A stretch of DNA of 64,000 nt from Siphonodentalium dalli (GCA_032622095.1 CP136066.1:152915152-152979151), one strand, 5' to 3'; numbered from the stretch's first letter, positions 34,237 to 44,514 are shown. Notes: generated from the sequence alone by a model not told the origin. Numbers and translations are program-made.

Positions 34237-35351
34237 CAGGGCCCAAGCTAGGGGTTGAAAACAGGGAGAAGTGACTTCTCCCTCTGGAGATTTTAGGGAG
34301 ACTTCAGCCCAAAATAGGGAGAAGTGGGGGAAACTTAAGAAAAACATGAGAACCACTTATTAATTTTCAAATATCGCTTTATTTATAACATCAACAAAAA
34401 GATCAAATAAGAAATAAAACTAAAAAAATTTGACTTTATCTGAAATTAGCCAATTAATTAAAAATGTAAAATTTTTGGAAATGTTTTGTGTAAATATCAT
34501 TTAAGTAAGACAATTAGCAAGTTACAGTAGTAGTTAATTTTTTAACTTAAATGGAAGTAGTATTGTAATACAATATTGAAGTATTATTTCCTAGACTGTA
34601 ACTCGGAAGATACGTTTGTACAGTCTGAATCATGATGCATGTAACTTTGTAAGTTTAATTTGGTCACGGCTGTAATGTGGGTGTCCGCTAAAATAAACAA
34701 TAACGAAGGAGTTGCAAAAGCTTTTAGTTTTATTTCTAAAGCTTTTATTAATTAATGGCCTCCCTTAATTAAGGCCAACGTCACTGGTATAATCCGATTA
34801 AAGCAATAAACTTGATAAGTGGGCGCGGCCATTTATTTACGGAAGCGGTCTCTCCAAAAAGTTTGATGCGTTACCGGAGCGAACTTCCGAAGCGCCTGGT
34901 ATATACTCTGATAATGTTGTAATTGTTTTATATCTGAAAAGTAGGACGGCGGTCTTGTACTAATTTATAACATGTAACTCTTATAGTCTAATTATTTCTG
35001 ATACAAGCGATAATGACTTTCGATGGTTAGATATATAATCCCCCGATAATCCCGGCGAATATAGGCCACTTCAAATAGATCGTGCCAGGGTTGAATGTGA
35101 ACAACTTCTTCGATCAGAAAGATATATTTTAAGGAAATGTTTCGCCAAATAGTTCAGAGAAATAGGACAACAACATTATGACATATATATTTTAATATAT
35201 TTTTTGGCAAAACAAGTCAAATTTCCACCGGTAAATCTCAGTTTAGTCAAATTGGAAGGCGACTTCGTTTTCGCCTTGCGGATGTCCGAGGGCGAAGTCG
35301 CCGTCCCGAAGGCGAGAACTTCACCCGAGTCGCCCCCTAGCTTGGGGCCTG
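34237..35351. mobile_element. Non-autonomous hAT element, 1.1 kb (CAGG ends)
   Basis: Ends CAGGGCCCAAGCTAGGGG / CCCCTAGCTTGGGGCCTG. The 8-bp target duplication is ATGCTGCT versus ATGCTGCC (34229-34236, 35352-35359; 7 of 8). GC-rich subterminal stretches of self-complementary 'gaagtgacttc' and 'ggcgaagtcgcc'. No transposase. Confidence 0.85.
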
Positions 35352-35376
35352 ATGCTGCCTTAGAAAGTTAAATTAC

Positions 35377-35522
35377 CTCGGTGATTTCCTTGGTGATGAC
35401 CTTGACTGATCATGTGATTTATGGTATTTGATATACATCAGCTGGGCTTGTATGACCACTCTCTTTGTTTCCTTCAGATTACATCGACTGAACACGGTTT
35501 CCCAATCACCACTCTGAACTAT
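35377..35522 (-). CDS. RADX: RADX-like, exon 10
   Basis: Acceptor ttgattctgtag| and donor CCGAG|gtaatt. 48 codons plus 2 bases, from IVQSGDWETVFSRC to a Ser/Arg/Lys-rich end (SRSSPRKSP). The part KETKRVVIQAQLMYIKY aligns with the human REQKRIAIQGIITAIKY region as I recall it. The acceptor uses TAG. Confidence 0.82.
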
Positions 35523-35998
35523 CTACAGAATCAATACACAGCTTTGCAACATAAACAATAAAACATATGTTCTATTTCTTCCCTGAAATTTCTTTATAGA
35601 ATAGTGTTTTTCATGGTTCACGAAAATTATAAATAATCCTGCCGCACGGCTTCACAAGTGATGTCCACAATCTCTGTCTACTACTGGCCATAAATCTTGC
35701 TGGACACATTTCAACTTGTATTTTTGGTTTGTTGTGTGTAATTGGGTTGTACAACAAACTGTTACTTTGAAATTGTCTTAACACTTAGTCATGAAATCAC
35801 CCAACAATGTTTTTGATAATCCAGGAGTAAGCACATAAAAAACATACCTGCCTGTACCTGCTAGGAATTTTTTGTTCTAACAATTGGCAATAAAAACCTG
35901 CCTGCTGAGTAATTTTGTATGTAGAAATAAATATAAAAACCTGCCTTCCCATTTCAAGAAACAAAGTGTCAGAGAAACAGATAATAAACTTTTTGTGG
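35523..35998. other. RADX intron, nothing recognised
   Basis: AT-rich intron DNA without a visible repeat family. Confidence 0.35.
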
Positions 35999-35999
35999 C

Positions 36000-36115
36000 T
36001 TAACCCTTTCATGACGGGAGCTGTGCTGGTGCAGAATTATAGACCATGTGCCAGTGCTTACACTGCTTACAAGGTCAAGGTAAATATTGTTTGCATAAAA
36101 GTAGAGGTGAGAGGT
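36000..36115 (+). mobile_element. piggyBac-type MITE, family B (truncated)
   Basis: Starts taaccctttcatgacgggag then ctgtgctggtgcag; ends near 36115, just before a perfect palindrome. Confidence 0.55.
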
Positions 36116-36126
36116 TAATTTCCTGG

Positions 36127-36199
36127 ATTTATGTTTCAAATATCGAGTAGGAACTAAATACATTGTATTTAGTTCCTACTCGATATTTGAAACATAAAT
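36127..36199. repeat. Perfect 73-bp palindrome
   Basis: 36-bp arms (atttatgtttcaaatatcg ... cgatatttgaaacataaat) with a single-base centre at 36163. Confidence 0.95.
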
Positions 36200-36397
36200 T
36201 TGAAATCCGAAATTGAAATAAGATGGTCCATCGCGGGCTTTTTTTTCGATGCCGCAGTGCCTGAGAATCAAAACCCTTTTTTTTGGCCTTATCTATAGGT
36301 TATATGAATTGCCAGAAATGCTGCATTTGTATTCAGTTTGCATTTATCAGACCTAGTCATGTAGATGTACCATTTAAACAATAATATTAATTATTAC

Positions 36398-36586
36398 CTT
36401 CACATCATGATAAAATTCTTTGAACTTAGTGAGTTCTAGTGGGAGTGGTGGATACACAAAATAGCCCCCAAGTGATGAATTGGCCACAAGATCTCTACAT
36501 GGTTTGGTCTTAAACCATTTGAGCAGCTGTTTCACTGGTTCAATATGAAATTCTTGATGCTGATTATCAGGGTCTATAACATGTAG
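36398..36586 (-). CDS. RADX: RADX-like, exon 9
   Basis: Acceptor cttctgttgcag| and donor GTGAAG|gtaata, 63 codons in phase 0. The peptide opens LHVIDPDNQHQEFH, continues VKQLLKWFKTKPC and GGYFVYPPLPLEL. The last block is the clearest match to the human GGYYPYPPVPE region. Part of an OB-fold-containing segment. Confidence 0.88.
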
Positions 36587-36664
36587 CTGCAACAGAAGAA
36601 CAAGTGAAAAAATGAATATCCAGGGACACCTCATGTAGTGGTGTTAATGACGTCATACTCAAAC

Positions 36665-37095
36665 GAGAGGTGTGCACTCGAGTGCTAGCATACCCCCACC
36701 GTGGCAAATTCAACCCGCATTATCCGTAAACCCCGCATTATCCGTAAACCCAACAAAAAAGATTTTTAACTTTAAGAAAAATTCGGACTAATAATATCGA
36801 TATGGTGTCACAAGTAGCTTGCACAGAAAAAATTATTCAAATTGGTTCATATTTGTTAAAGTTATTAAGTCAGACAGAATTTTCTAAGTCAAAATAAGTC
36901 GAAAATGAAGCGTAATATTACGAAAAACAGTCTGAGCCAATCCCTAGTCGCATCATGTAGAGAGTGTATTGTGTGAAGCACGTATACCAAAAATTATTGA
37001 AATCGGTTCATATTTGTTAAAGTTATTAAGTTGGACAGAATTTTCTAAGTCAAAATAAGTCAATCCAGTATACCCCCCATTTTCTTCGAAAGTGG
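36665..37095 (+). repeat. 'cataccccc ... gggggtata' element with internal direct repeats
   Basis: Left end 'gagtgctagcatacccccac', right end 'aagtgggggtataataa'. Inside, 'ccgcattatccgtaaaccc' occurs twice in tandem and a ~115-bp block ('ggttcatatttgttaaagtt' ... 'ctaagtcaaaataagtc') twice. Confidence 0.6.
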
Positions 37096-37124
37096 GGGTA
37101 TAATAACCATGATTTTAAAATAGC

Positions 37125-37410
37125 AGGCTAGCATCACTGAGGACCTCATTCTACTTAAGCATCATGTTCTGGGAAGTATCTATAGTCTCAAATTAACATT
37201 ATTTTAGTTACTTTTTGTTTCTGGGATGATTCTACCCTAATTTTCAGAAGATAAAATGCATAATTGAGATGACTAATGGGTGAAAATCATTAACCTCAAC
37301 TGGGGAACTTCAATCTGATCCTAGGTCTCCCATGTAGCCAAAGCAGAATGAGGTTCCCAGAGGGTGAATTTGGTGATGCTAGCCCACTGTGCGAGATAGC
37401 ATCAATAATG
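37125..37410. mobile_element. hAT-type MITE, family C (truncated)
   Basis: 'ggacctcattctacttaagc' at the left and 'gaatgaggttcccagagggt' with the subterminal hairpin at the right; outer ends lost. Confidence 0.6.
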
Positions 37411-37609
37411 ATCAGATGAAAAATGTTTGAGTCATAGCAGCTTGGGTGAATTCTAAGTAAACATAAGAGTGAAAATGGTTAATTAAACAATACCAAAAAC
37501 CATACAGATGAAGAACATGCTAAGAAAAACCTAGGTAAGAAATATGAGGCAGATCAGAATAAATATGTTCAACTTATTGCATTGGATAGCATGTGTGTGA
37601 AGGGTTAAT

Positions 37610-37982
37610 TATTTTCTAAACCAATCAATCAATCAATACCAAAAACTATACAGGTGAGGGGTGTGTCATCATAAACTTACATATCAAATATGAACACAAT
37701 CGGACAAAAAATAATTTGGTTATAGCATCGGATAGCACATGCCCATGTGTTGATGCAATGTGTTAATAAATTCTAAACCGATCAACTGATCGATACCAAA
37801 AACTAAACAGGTCAGGGGTGTGTCATCATAAACATGCACATAAAATTTTAACACGATCCGATAAAAATACTCGAGTAATCGTGTCGGATAGCAAGTTTCT
37901 ACGGACAGACGGACGGACGGGCGGATGGACGAACAACGTATGGTTGATCCGGACGTCGGCATGGTATGGGTACACATAAAAA
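37610..37982 (+). repeat. Tandem 'ccgatcaactgatcgata' repeat with conserved tail
   Basis: Two ~175-bp units (aaactatacaggtgaggggt ... tcggatagca), then (cggacgga)n, 'gttgatccggacgtcggc' and 'atggtatgggtacacat'. This is the same tail as in the 'gggccataactc' repeats, with a different body. Confidence 0.65.
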
Positions 37983-38117
37983 GGGGAATTACTCCATCAT
38001 TTTATTTTGCTCAAATTAACATCCATAGAAGGAATGGTACGGACACGGCTGATTACAAATCATCAGAAATTTTCACCAATGAATATATATCATTCTGGTC
38101 TTGGTCTGGTCTTTTTT

Positions 38118-38229
38118 TCTGTCTGCTGTCTGCTTTTATTACACAAACACCCCTCCAAATGAATAATAGGCCATTCAAATGTATACTTTTATAACTGAAT
38201 GGGAGAATCCATTCATTATACAAAGGGTT
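38118..38229 (-). mobile_element. piggyBac-type MITE, family A (partial)
   Basis: 'ctccaaatgaataataggcc', 'tttataactgaatgggagaa', end 'aaagggtt'. It ends 14 bp inside the intron from the RADX exon 8 donor. Confidence 0.65.
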
Positions 38230-38244
38230 GAATCAGATACTCAC

Positions 38245-38376
38245 ACTGGTCTCCTTTGTAGATGTGACGTACACAAACCTATGCTCCTTCGAAGTGTTCA
38301 TCTGATTCATATTCTGCACAACTCTAACATGTCTACATATAATCAGCATTCCTGGCGTTAATCTCTCCAGAGTACA
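38245..38376 (-). CDS. RADX: RADX-like, exon 8
   Basis: Acceptor ctttttccatag| and donor ACCAGT|gtgagt. 44 codons, phase 0 at both ends; the peptide starts CTLERLTPGMLIICRHV and ends VYVTSTKETS. The 'LTPGMLI' turn followed by a strand is typical of an OB-fold and aligns with the human segment before LKVVRNDNQ. Confidence 0.87.
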
Positions 38377-38399
38377 CTATGGAAAAAGAATAAAATGTC

Positions 38400-39585
38400 T
38401 CAAACCAGGATACTGTAAAATCCTTTTAATTCATGTGGGTCGATCATTCGTTGATTATTTACTCTTGAATTGGTAGAGTAAATAGAGAGTAATCAATTGG
38501 TTCTGATAATTACGTTAAATAATTCACAAGAGGCGAGAGACATTGGTAAGAAATGAGTGTGCGTCAGCGCACGAGTTTCTTACCCAAACGTCTCTCGCCT
38601 CGAGTGAATTATTGAACGTAATTCTCGGAACTAATTGATTGCTCTATTTATTACACTTCTGCATCAATTTGGTTCGCCAAATAAGATTAAAACATACAGG
38701 ATTAATGCATGAAAGTCCCGATGTGGAGAAAGATCAACCATCGAAAATTCAGTCTAGATCAGTAAGCGACGTAACGTCAATGATGTCACCGAAAATGACA
38801 TAATTCACTAGTGACATTACCATTTTTAATTAACAGCGTTTTCAATGGAAATCACGTATAGGAGTGTAATAAATATTAATATACAATGTAAGAGATGAAA
38901 ATAAAGATCGGGTATTGTATACCGAGTTTATGTCTGTTTTCGGCATGTCATAAAATGATGAGATGAAACGTAATCTATTTATTAACAATATCAGATGTTT
39001 GTCAGTGGTTTATTCGTTATTGTTTATATTCGTTATTATTTACTGTACATTGTCTAATACGTTCTATAATAGTTTGATTTAACAATGTCCAATGAATTGA
39101 TCTCTTGAAAAAGGCTAGTGGTTTCACCGTGCACAGGTTACATAAAACAATAAATAATTACCTTGCCAGCATGTGAAATTAAGCCAGTGCACTGATTGCG
39201 TGATGGCCTTTTGGCGCTGAAATAACCGGAGGTCCTATTTTTCAATATTGACTACTCAAATATGTTATAAACCGGCTATTTTTTTACCTATTAATTTTGA
39301 TAAATATGATACATAGATCCACGAATTCACATCCCATGAAATGTAGTTGTATCTGTCAGGCAATACACATCTGGCCTTCAGAGCTTAATCTGGACAGTGT
39401 TTGATCAGTGGCAGGGTTGTATCTCTCGCATACCCAATACTTATTATCCCGGTCACAGGTCATTGATTTCCCATCCTCGCTTAGGAGGAAGCAATACGAG
39501 CAGCCAATGATTCAGGATTAGCATACTGATGATATCAATCGACTCCCATCCAGAATATTGTAAAGGGTTGTTTGTTTCATTACAA
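38400..39585. other. RADX intron, unassigned, with a loose inverted repeat
   Basis: 'gaggcgagagacattggtaa' near 38530 is mirrored by 'cttacccaaacgtctctcgcctc' near 38580-38600, a ~25-bp-arm hairpin around 'gcgtcagcgcacga'. No gene seen. Confidence 0.45.
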
Positions 39586-39586
39586 T

Positions 39587-39897
39587 TAATTAATAAATTA
39601 AACTAGCCTTCCCCTGGGAAGGCACAGTTTGATTGTGATTCTACGAGTGATAGAATCACACGGAGGGATTAAATGAGATGTAATGCTATTGCGCATGCGC
39701 GAGTCACCCTTTAAAGCTAAAAATTGGAGAGTTGATAGAAATCCAAAGACTGTAGTGACGATCTAACGAAATATCTACAGGCATCTCCAAGGATCGGGAG
39801 GGAGGGCGGCATTTAATCCCTCCGTGTGATTCTATCACTCGTAGAATCACAATCAAACTGCGCCTTCCCAGGGGAAGGCTAGTTTAATTTATTAATT
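39587..39897. mobile_element. Foldback element with DIRS-like subterminal sequence
   Basis: Near-perfect 88-bp inverted arms (39587-39675, 39811-39897), each starting aattaataaattaaactagc and holding the small palindrome CCTTCCCCTGGGAAGG. Just inside the left arm, 'gagatgtaatgc.attgcgcatgcgc.agtcac' (39675-39706) matches the subterminal sequence of the neighbouring DIRS element (44440-44475, inverted). The right arm's last bases overlap the DIRS end. Confidence 0.8.
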
Positions 39898-39980
39898 CTA
39901 CTTTGGAACTATAATCCCACTCTGGGATTCAATGAGACTTTAAAGCATCAACACGACAATTTGAAAAAAGAACCATATTA

Positions 39981-41210
39981 TCACAATAATACTTGTGAAG
40001 AAAACACATTTGAATTATTTTCAACAATTGGCTTATGGTAGAATTTAGCAAAAGTCTGAGCTGAACTCCAGCCAGCTGTGTCCATAATGATGTGAATGGG
40101 AACATTTAGCAGTAAGGCGCGAGAAGTAGCCGCGCCACGAACACTGTGTGCTTTATACAAAGAAACATCAATTCCTGCATCCGACAACACGGTACGGACC
40201 CATCGTGCCAACGAGTCAGACGAAACAGGCCCATTAGGCTTCACATAACTTAGGAATAAGGCATCATGAGCAAAATCTCGGGAACGAAAACATTGAGTCA
40301 TCTGTAAATACATACTTAATGTTCGATATACACACAATCTCTCATCAGTGTCATATTTAGTCAGACGGACTGGCTTAGGCAGACAGCCAGGGCGACTGGT
40401 TTTCAAAACCGCAGGAAAAGTGAATACATATTCCGAGTCAGAACAAATCATATGATCAACACGAAGTGCATGAACTGTTTGCATCCGTGCAGCACAGGTT
40501 AAAGTGATCAACATCACAAGTTTACATGAGAGCTGCTTAAGGCTGAGTTTGTCCAAAGGCATCAAGGATTGAAGAAAAGTCAAAACCGGAGACACATCCC
40601 AGGTCGAGGTGTAGCGCGACATTGGCGGGCGTTGGTTAAAAACTCCTCGCATGAATCTGGACACCAAAGGATGTTGGCTGACGATAAATCCGTCGTCGAA
40701 AATGTCCAGAGCAGCTAGCGCTGAACGAGCAGTGTTCACAGCACTATAAGAGAGTCCACGGTTGAACAAGGTGGTGAGAAAGTCTAGCACGACTTTCACA
40801 GAAGGGAGAAATGGATTGATCTGTCTTTGACCACAGAAGAAAAACCACTGTTTTTGAAATGTGGAATATTGTTTTTGCGTGCTGGATCGCCAAGAGGAAG
40901 CGAGGATTGAGGCTGTGTCTGAAGAAATTCCAAGTTGCGAATAGTGTTCCCGGATAACCGACAGGCCATCAAAGTTAATGTTTCCTGAAGAGGATGGGTT
41001 TCGGACGTCTGAGGCATAGTCAGAAGAGTAGGCATCTGAGGAATCAGACTCGGAGGCTGTACTAACATATCCAACAGTAGAGAGAACCAATGTTGAGTCG
41101 GCCAGACAGGTGCAATGATCAAACACTCCGCTTGTTCCAGGCGAATCTTGCGTACACACCGACCCAGTAGGCTGAAAGGAGGGAAAACATATATGTAAGC
41201 AGTTTTCCAA
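39981..41210 (-). CDS. DIRS tyrosine recombinase
   Basis: About 400-residue open frame; YR is the integration enzyme of DIRS elements. The N-terminus is Ser/Asp-rich. The SAM-like core-binding part follows (SSTQKQYSTFQKQW). Catalytic signatures: first Arg in 'CAARMQTVHALR', the H-x-x-R box 'HSVRGAATS', and the last box 'GWSSAQTFAKFYHK' with the nucleophilic Tyr. It overlaps the RNase H/MT frame by 415 bp in another phase, as is normal for DIRS1. No upstream ATG defines the start, so translation may use frameshifting or internal initiation. Apparently intact. Confidence 0.92.
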   Translation of the reverse strand: MENCLHICFPSFQPTGSVCTQDSPGTSGVFDHCTCLADSTLVLSTVGYVSTASESDSSDAYSSDYASDVRNPSSSGNINFDGLSVIREHYSQLGISSDTASILASSWRSSTQKQYSTFQKQWFFFCGQRQINPFLPSVKVVLDFLTTLFNRGLSYSAVNTARSALAALDIFDDGFIVSQHPLVSRFMRGVFNQRPPMSRYTSTWDVSPVLTFLQSLMPLDKLSLKQLSCKLVMLITLTCAARMQTVHALRVDHMICSDSEYVFTFPAVLKTSRPGCLPKPVRLTKYDTDERLCVYRTLSMYLQMTQCFRSRDFAHDALFLSYVKPNGPVSSDSLARWVRTVLSDAGIDVSLYKAHSVRGAATSRALLLNVPIHIIMDTAGWSSAQTFAKFYHKPIVENNSNVFSSQVLL

Positions 41211-42880
41211 GATTGAGCGAATGCATCAACATAACTTGATTCAGGGTCAGGCTTCCAAGAGCAGAATCTGGGGAGCTGGTGATTAAGTCTAGAGGCAAAC
41301 ATATCTATAGCCGGAAGACCAAACAGGTGAGTTATAGCCTGAAATACATTTGTATTTAACATCCATTCATGCTTCTCATTGAAATGGCGTGAGACAATGT
41401 CAGCAATATTACTAGCGCCTGGAATGTGACAGGCTGTGATCCAGGTATTATTCTGTTGACACCACTCCCAAACATCCTTGACCAAGTCATTACATGAGAG
41501 AGAAACCATGCCACCCATGTTGTTTATGTATGAAATTGCAGTGGTGTTGTCCATACATAATTTAACAGTTTTGTTTTTGAGGGTAGGTTGGAATGCCTTT
41601 AAACCCAGGAAACCAGCAAGTAGTTCCAAATAATTAATGTGATGTAACTGTTCACTATCAGACCATCGTCCACCGACTGAAGTCTTGTTAAAGACACATC
41701 CCCATCCACTCTGGGAAGCGTCAGTGCATATCGTATAATCAATCATCGTAATGTTGATAGATTTACATTCAAGAGAAATATTATTCAGCCACCAGTGTAA
41801 TTCTTCTCTCATATGTAAAGATATGGTTATCAAAGCATTGTAATTAAACTTATTTCTCTGAAGAGCATTTATTTTTGCCTTTTCGAGACATCGGTAGTGA
41901 AGCTTTCCATAGGTAACGGCCTCGAAACTGGCTACGAACAACCCAATGACTTGAGCTACCAGGCGAATTGGTACAACCGATTGTGCCAATAAATGGCGAC
42001 AAGCTGAATGAATTTTTGATACTCGATCATCAGTTAATTTCAGTCATATCAGAAGATGAAATGATATGCCCCAAGTAACAGCAAGATTGTTGGGGATTTA
42101 GAGCTGAGTTGTCAATATTAATAACAAATCCCAATTTAGTTAATAAGGACAAAACCATATCAACAGAATTCTGGCATTCCAGTTCTGTGTCTCCAATTAT
42201 CAGACTATCATCAATATTGGATGCCACTTTAACCCCACGCTGTCGAAGCGTTGCAAAAACAGGTTTTAGTAGCTTTGTGAAGAGCCGAGGTGCACTGCAC
42301 AGGCCCTGGGGGACAGTAAGGAACATGTACATAGTTCCCTTCCATATAAATCTGAGATACTTCCTGTATTCTTCATGGATCGAAATGGAAAAGTAAGCAT
42401 GGCGTAAATCAACAGAAGCCATGTAGACATTAGGAGTTACAATATTAAGAGCTGATGATAACGTTTCCATTTTAAAATGATGATAAACAATGTGCTCATT
42501 AAGTTGTTTTAAATTTAAAATTACCCGAAAACCACCAGCTGGTTTGGGTTTGAGGAAAATTGGTGACACAAAGCCATCAGAACTCCAGGGAATTTGCTGA
42601 ATTACATTCATAGACAACAGAGAGTCGACCTCAATGGTAATAAAATCACTAGCAACAGCAGAATAGCGAGCTTCGTGAATTTTTATTTGTGTCGGAGGAA
42701 TTCCATTTACAAATTCCAGTTGGCAATTATTGACAATACTCAAAATGACAGGGTCAGATGTAATAGTTTGCCAAGCCGTTAAATGGTTTTTAATTTGACC
42801 TCCAGTAAAAGGAGTAGATACTGATATTACCTTACCAAGATTGGTTAATAGCGGCTTACAGGACGACCACGGCCCCTGCG
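40796..42880 (-). CDS. DIRS reverse transcriptase / RNase H / methyltransferase-like (one frameshift)
   Basis: The open frame begins inside the gag tail. Domains in order: an N-terminal block with AWQTITSDPVIL (usual for DIRS RT), RT palm 'YMASVDLRHAYFSI' and 'VPQGLCSAPRLFT', and catalytic box 'NIDDSLIIG' (IDD intact). Then RNase H 'CTDASQSGWG', 'NYLELLAGF', 'MDNTTAISYIN' and 'ADIVSRH', followed by a Dam-like region 'IDMFASRLNHQLPRF' ... 'YVFPPFSLLGR'. The frame breaks once at about 42040-42046, between the 'LGHIISSSDMT' motif and the following 'KLTDDRVSKI' (a net 2-base loss or 1-base gain), so this copy cannot make full-length product without recoding. Confidence 0.9.
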
Positions 42881-42973
42881 TCCAGCGTTTTTTGGAGGTC
42901 CAGACTGTCTCAAGTTGTCAGTTGGATATGGACTGAAGCGAGGTGGGTAGTTGAAGCCACGTCCTCTTCCTCC

Positions 42974-44182
42974 TCAATGGTATCCACGACCACGATTACC
43001 AGTTGGAGGGCAGCCAGAAGAACTAATACGAGCACTGATTCTCCTGGCATCACTGATCTCTTTGATTGTGGTCGATACATCATCACCAAACAGTTTGTCA
43101 GAGTATTTCACTGAGTGGGCACACAAATGAGAGTAGTCCCCCTTTAGTTCCGGTCGCATAAAGTCACAGCGATAGATGTTAACTTGGTGGTGACTGTGGC
43201 CTAACAAGGCCAGAACATGCATGGCCTGATCAAGCAGTTCCGAGTTGGCAAAGTCTGGTCGAGAACCCAGCACATTTAATACACGGGCAAGTATGGATGC
43301 ACTGGTGATGATGGAGTTACCAACAACTTGAAGTTTTTTGTCCTGTGTCTGCGCACTGACTGACAACATGTCCCAAATAAGAGGGTTGGTTTTCACAGTT
43401 ACCAAGGCAGGACAGTTTTCCGGTCGCTTCACAGCACCTTCAGTTAGCAAAGTTGAAGCTTTGTCTTCATCCAACCCGTTCACAAACCAGGTCTGAATGC
43501 AGTCGGCCAAGTCAGAATCAACCGGTGGAGCACACTCCTCCTTTTTTGTCAGTTTGGCGCCAGTGGCCCGAAAAGGGTTAAAAGCCGCCCCCACATGAGA
43601 AATGGATTCCGCACTTACACTAACACTGTCATTGACTGAAAGATCAGGCACTGTATCATGTCCAGAGTCATCGACATAGTCATCTGGTGCACCATAATAC
43701 TCAGACTCATCATAGTCATAGCAGTCTGGAGAAGGTCCAGAATATGTGGCGTGTTCCACATCATCCATTCTTCCACTTAATTTAGATAAGTCGGAAGACT
43801 GTTGCCTCTGATTTTCTGCAATTGACTTGAGCTGATTTAAAATCTCTAGTTGAGTGTTATCATCACTACGAGTACTTCTACTAGTACGGCTAGAGGTGTA
43901 AACAACACTTGGAGTGAACAAACTTGTGGCTGTAGCCGGTTTAGTGTTCACAGAAGAAGTTATGGAAATGGTCGACGACACATTTTTATTTTTAGGTGGT
44001 GTTGCAAGAAGACTATCTTCGATGTCAGAAAGACTGTCAGTGGGTTTAGAGGTTTTCGACGACCGTTTCTGTGTACTAGCAGGAGTACTACCCGTTTTGT
44101 TCAACTTAGCCACCTCAGCCGGATTTAGGAAAGGTTTTTCTGACAGTTTCAGTTTTTCGCCAGCTTCTTTCTTGTCCGCCAT
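42974..44182 (-). CDS. DIRS Gag-like protein, with in-frame UGA near its end
   Basis: 402 codons from ATG at 44182 (context CAAAATGG) to TGA at 42974-42976. Ser/Thr/Lys-rich N-terminus, acidic middle (DDYVDDSGHDTVPD), conserved C-terminal half 'CIQTWFVNGLDEDKAS', and 'GNRGRGYH' before the stop. The same frame stays open for another 42 codons (to TAA at 42845) and is RG-rich (GGRGRGF, RRGRGRP). So either the TGA is a CGA-to-TGA mutation in this copy or readthrough is used. The putative role is nucleic-acid packaging. Confidence 0.8.
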   Translation of the reverse strand: MADKKEAGEKLKLSEKPFLNPAEVAKLNKTGSTPASTQKRSSKTSKPTDSLSDIEDSLLATPPKNKNVSSTISITSSVNTKPATATSLFTPSVVYTSSRTSRSTRSDDNTQLEILNQLKSIAENQRQQSSDLSKLSGRMDDVEHATYSGPSPDCYDYDESEYYGAPDDYVDDSGHDTVPDLSVNDSVSVSAESISHVGAAFNPFRATGAKLTKKEECAPPVDSDLADCIQTWFVNGLDEDKASTLLTEGAVKRPENCPALVTVKTNPLIWDMLSVSAQTQDKKLQVVGNSIITSASILARVLNVLGSRPDFANSELLDQAMHVLALLGHSHHQVNIYRCDFMRPELKGDYSHLCAHSVKYSDKLFGDDVSTTIKEISDARRISARISSSGCPPTGNRGRGYH

Positions 44183-44514
44183 TTTGGTAGAGGCAGACAC
44201 CTCTAAACAAAGCGAAAAATTTTGAAGTCGCCCCTAAAATGGCGAGTTCAGATTGAAAGATATAATTAGCTATTCAGCTAGCGATAAAATAAATTAGATA
44301 TATTATACTGCAATAGTATAAAAATCTTGCGACGATATAGTCATAAAGACTTGAAACGTTCTTCAACGAGGTTTCAAGTAAGGTGAGAAAATTCTGGACA
44401 ATAATTTAATGCGTCCGTTCCTCACAGCGCAAGCATTAACTGTGACTTGCGCATGCGCAATCGCATTACATCTCATTGAATCCCAGAGTGGGATTATAGT
44501 TACGAAGTTGAATT

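Larger units (their letters stand above)
39894..44514 (-). mobile_element. DIRS1-like retrotransposon, nearly intact
   Basis: Inverted terminal repeats of about 44 bp (39894-39937 and 44471-44514; core 'aactataatcccactctggg' then 'attcaatgaga'). The minus-strand order is gag, reverse transcriptase, RNase H, methyltransferase-like domain, and an overlapping tyrosine recombinase frame. DIRS elements have no protease/integrase and insert via a circular intermediate with a tyrosine recombinase. It lies in the RADX intron between exons 7 and 8, in the same orientation as the gene. Only two disablements are visible: a TGA in gag and one frameshift in RT. Confidence 0.93.

Noticed and set aside
42109-42396. 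Plus-strand frame over the DIRS RT
   Set aside because: Antisense shadow of the reverse transcriptase; likewise 43850-44225.
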